Part shown: piece by piece, positions 62,123 through 64,000 of the stretch
How positions within the stretch are numbered: the stretch's first letter is position 1
Layout of the letters: every line of letters begins with the position of its first letter
DNA from: Adineta steineri
Lineage: Eukaryota; Rotifera; Eurotatoria; Adinetida; Adinetidae
Length of the DNA stretch: 64,000 bases
Assembly (NCBI GenBank): GCA_905250115.1
Contig: CAJNOI010000265.1
Location: 9,077 to 73,076, forward strand
Reading direction: 5' to 3'
Made by a program: the position numbers and the translations under genes
The notes under the pieces: model-generated
Told to the model about the DNA's origin: nothing
The model's database searches: none
The model's input: the letters and a program-made list of their open reading frames with translations, nothing else

Positions 62123-62707
62123 TTATTTTTGTTTGATATAGAACATTAAACCAATACAAAGCACAGAAAGAGTTACAACAACGCAAGTCTTTTTCGAAAA
62201 TTGATTTGTATTCTTAGTCTTATGTCCATTTAATGATTTTTGTAAATGTGGGAATTGTAACTGGATTTGTTCAATTAATAAATCAGCATTATTTTGTAAT
62301 TGTTGTACATCAGTTTCAATTTGATCAATTTTACAGTTATATAAACTATAATCAATATCTAATGTTGCATCATCTCGAAATAAATTTATATTATTAATAT
62401 TATTATTTAATAATAAATTAAGACTAGATGATATAAGATTTGTTTCATTTTCAATACGTGTTATTATATGATCAGTATCTTTCATTGATAATAATGGATC
62501 ATATTGTTCAATAGAATCTTTATTTTCTTGTAATCGATCAAGTATATAACGTAATTTATTTAGATCATCTTCATTTTGTATTCCAATTTCATTGAGATTC
62601 ACTAATGTAAGATCATTAATTTTTTGAAAACGATCGATTAATATCGGTTTTAAATATTCTAGATCAAGAATTTCAAGAAGAATCGATACTTCATTTTTAT
62701 TATTCAT
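62123..62707 (-). CDS. SAM-like / coiled-coil protein with C-terminal membrane anchor (194 residues)
   Basis: Intronless coding region. Residues about 5-60 form a compact helical segment (L-L-E-I-L-D-L-E-Y-L ... L-N-E-I-G-I-Q-N-E-D-D-L) that resembles a SAM-like domain. Long helical, Asn/Asp-rich sequence follows, including D-Q-I-E-T-D-V-Q-Q-L-Q. At the end a hydrophobic segment (V-V-V-T-L-S-V-L-C-I-G-L-M-F-Y-I) followed by K-Q-K makes it a probable tail-anchored protein of ER or outer mitochondrial membrane. A splice acceptor (CTTATAG) lies just before the ATG, so a 5'-UTR intron is likely. Family unknown. Confidence 0.65.
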   Translation of the reverse strand: MNNKNEVSILLEILDLEYLKPILIDRFQKINDLTLVNLNEIGIQNEDDLNKLRYILDRLQENKDSIEQYDPLLSMKDTDHIITRIENETNLISSSLNLLLNNNINNINLFRDDATLDIDYSLYNCKIDQIETDVQQLQNNADLLIEQIQLQFPHLQKSLNGHKTKNTNQFSKKTCVVVTLSVLCIGLMFYIKQK

Positions 62708-62789
62708 ATCTATAAGAAAAATGTTTTCTGTTTTCTTCTAATTTTTTCTTTTGGATATATTTTTATTCAAAAAAAACACACACAGAAAA

Positions 62790-63697
62790 TTATGAAACTT
62801 GTTTCTTTTTTGATGTTTTGCTTTTTTTCTTTTCAACTAAAGGTTCTGATTGTTCAACAATTGTTACGTTAGGATCACGTTCATAAATAAGTGTTGCACA
62901 ATAATCATCTAATTTACGTAAACGATCGAATTTAAGACCATTTTTTTCAATAAATGTTTTCATTTGTAATTGATTATCATTGTTATTTAACTGTTGAAGA
63001 ATATCAGTTGTTGTTAAAGTGGGAAGAAGTGATCGTGCTATTGGCATCGAAGCAAAAACAGTTGTATCATACTGAAAGAAAATATAATTAAATTTATTTC
63101 TTTGAAATAAATTATTCTATTACTAAAGCATTGATCTTTGCTGGATAATCATTTGGTAACAATGGGTAATTTTGTGCAAATAAATTTTTATTCTAAAAAT
63201 AAAGAAAAATCTAGTGAATATAATTTTTATCTAATTTATTTTACCAGATCATAACCATCAATATTAGTTTTTATTTGTTTTTGTAAAATAGTCCAAAGTT
63301 CGGATGATAAAGCTGGTATGACTGGTCCAATCATAACTAATAGATCACAAAGAGATCGTAAATATTCATTAGATTCTCTTTTGATATTGATTGGTACTTT
63401 CTATAACAATTCAAAATTAAAATTTCTATCAAAAATGAAAATAGATTAATTTTTATACTCGAAGATAACGTGTTAATTTTTGTAATTCGATAATAGCTGA
63501 TGCTACACTAAAAAAACTATCGATATAAAATGTAACTGTATAAATCGTATTTAATCGTTGTTCACGTAAAGCTAATTCAATTTGTTGAAATTCTTCATTA
63601 CTCATTACAGTTTTTGTTCGTGGATCAATTAATTCAACATAAAGATTAATAAAGATTTTAAACCAATTCTGTAAACCTTCGGCAATACCATCTTCCA
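62790..63697 (-). CDS. 3' part of a probable class-I aminoacyl-tRNA synthetase-like gene
   Basis: Four exons are supported by frame and splice signals: 63697-63459, 63400-63245, 63192-63124 and 63071-62790 (stop). They encode about 180 residues: a helical segment (L-Q-N-W-F-K-I-F-I-N-L-Y), then L-C-D-L-L-V-M-I-G-P-V-I-P-A-L-S-S-E-L-W, which resembles the L-A-P-x-x-P-H-x-x-E-E-L-W motif of leucyl-type anticodon-binding domains. A Y-P-L-L-P-N-D segment follows in the position of the usual W-P-x-x-D. The end is Lys-rich (E-K-K-K-S-K-T-S-K-K-K). The N-terminal catalytic part lies beyond the window, so a leucyl-tRNA synthetase is a suggestion only. The donor at 63458 (GTATAA) is weak. Confidence 0.42.
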
Positions 63698-64000
63698 CTA
63701 AAAGATAAAATTTCAAAAAAAAAAGTATAGACTTAATTATATTACAAATTATTTTAGCAATAAAACACATTAGTATTTGAATGATTTCGCTAATGATGAA
63801 AATGACATAGACATTAATGCATTCTTTTGAACTCAATGAGGTCAATTTTTTTTAAATGATTTTATTTAGTAACTATTAAGGAGTTTTAGAACAACTGAAT
63901 TTTTTTTGATTAATCGATTTAAAATTCTGTGAATTTAAAAACTAAGAGAATTATTGTTAGGTCTATTAGTATGATTTATTTAATTTTAATGATTTGCATC
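63698..64000. other. Right edge; no exon recognised
   Basis: AT-rich sequence upstream (minus sense) of the last supported exon. It is probably an intron of the synthetase-like gene, since that gene must continue past the window. Confidence 0.4.

Overview
The window looks like nuclear DNA of a bdelloid rotifer (Adineta/Rotaria-like). The evidence is a strongly AT-rich, gene-dense sequence with very small (about 45-100 bp) GT-AG introns. It also carries gene families I associate with bdelloid expansions: ADP-ribosyltransferase + TPR proteins, ephrin-receptor-like multi-pass proteins, F-box proteins and RING/TRAF-like proteins. Scattered hairpins are built from GGGTGTGGGTG units, which match the TGTGGG telomeric repeat reported for Adineta. 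The species assignment is inference; no database was searched.

Left half (1-32 kb), accessory in character. On the minus strand at the left edge is the 5' part of a mucin-like membrane protein. Rightward follow an intronless MDR oxidoreductase (3.6-4.7 kb), a 974-residue multi-pass protein with an ephrin-receptor-like Cys motif (7.0-10.0 kb), a frameshifted ART-TPR gene (13.8-16.1 kb), an LRR protein and a RING/zinc-finger/coiled-coil protein (16.7-18.2 kb). Next come a small four-TM protein in four exons (19.5-20.2 kb), a broken F-box gene (20.8-21.9 kb), a clan-3-like cytochrome P450 (22.2-23.9 kb), exons of a poorly preserved Thr-rich membrane protein (24.1-25.4 kb), a 72-residue Tyr-tailed membrane protein, a pepsin/cathepsin-D-like protease (27.5-29.1 kb) and a Fos-like bZIP factor with an upstream ORF (31.4-32.2 kb). 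Long non-coding stretches between these genes hold the telomere-like hairpins, inverted repeats and tandem repeats.

Right half (34-64 kb), mostly conserved housekeeping and signalling genes: an intronless peptide-type GPCR, a USP12/46 deubiquitinase, a small SAM-domain protein, a TRC8/RNF139 ER ubiquitin ligase that shares a ~190 bp divergent promoter with NDUFS2 (complex I 49 kDa subunit), and a GPR158-like ectodomain protein without a 7TM domain. These are followed by an unknown helical protein, a single-pass membrane protein, the LSG1 ribosome-biogenesis GTPase, an MRL (RIAM/lamellipodin/MIG-10) adaptor, a tail-anchored coiled-coil protein and the 3' part of a probable class-I aminoacyl-tRNA synthetase-like gene at the right edge. 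Gene models were assembled by hand; nearly all junctions are GT-AG and keep frame.

The most notable observations are: (i) a family of short inverted repeats with telomere-like arms; (ii) two very short hAT-like MITEs (149 and 67 bp) with perfect 8-bp target duplications; (iii) a textbook U12-type AT-AC intron in LSG1; (iv) a GPR158-like extracellular protein that ends in a GPI-like tail; (v) gene decay in expanded families.
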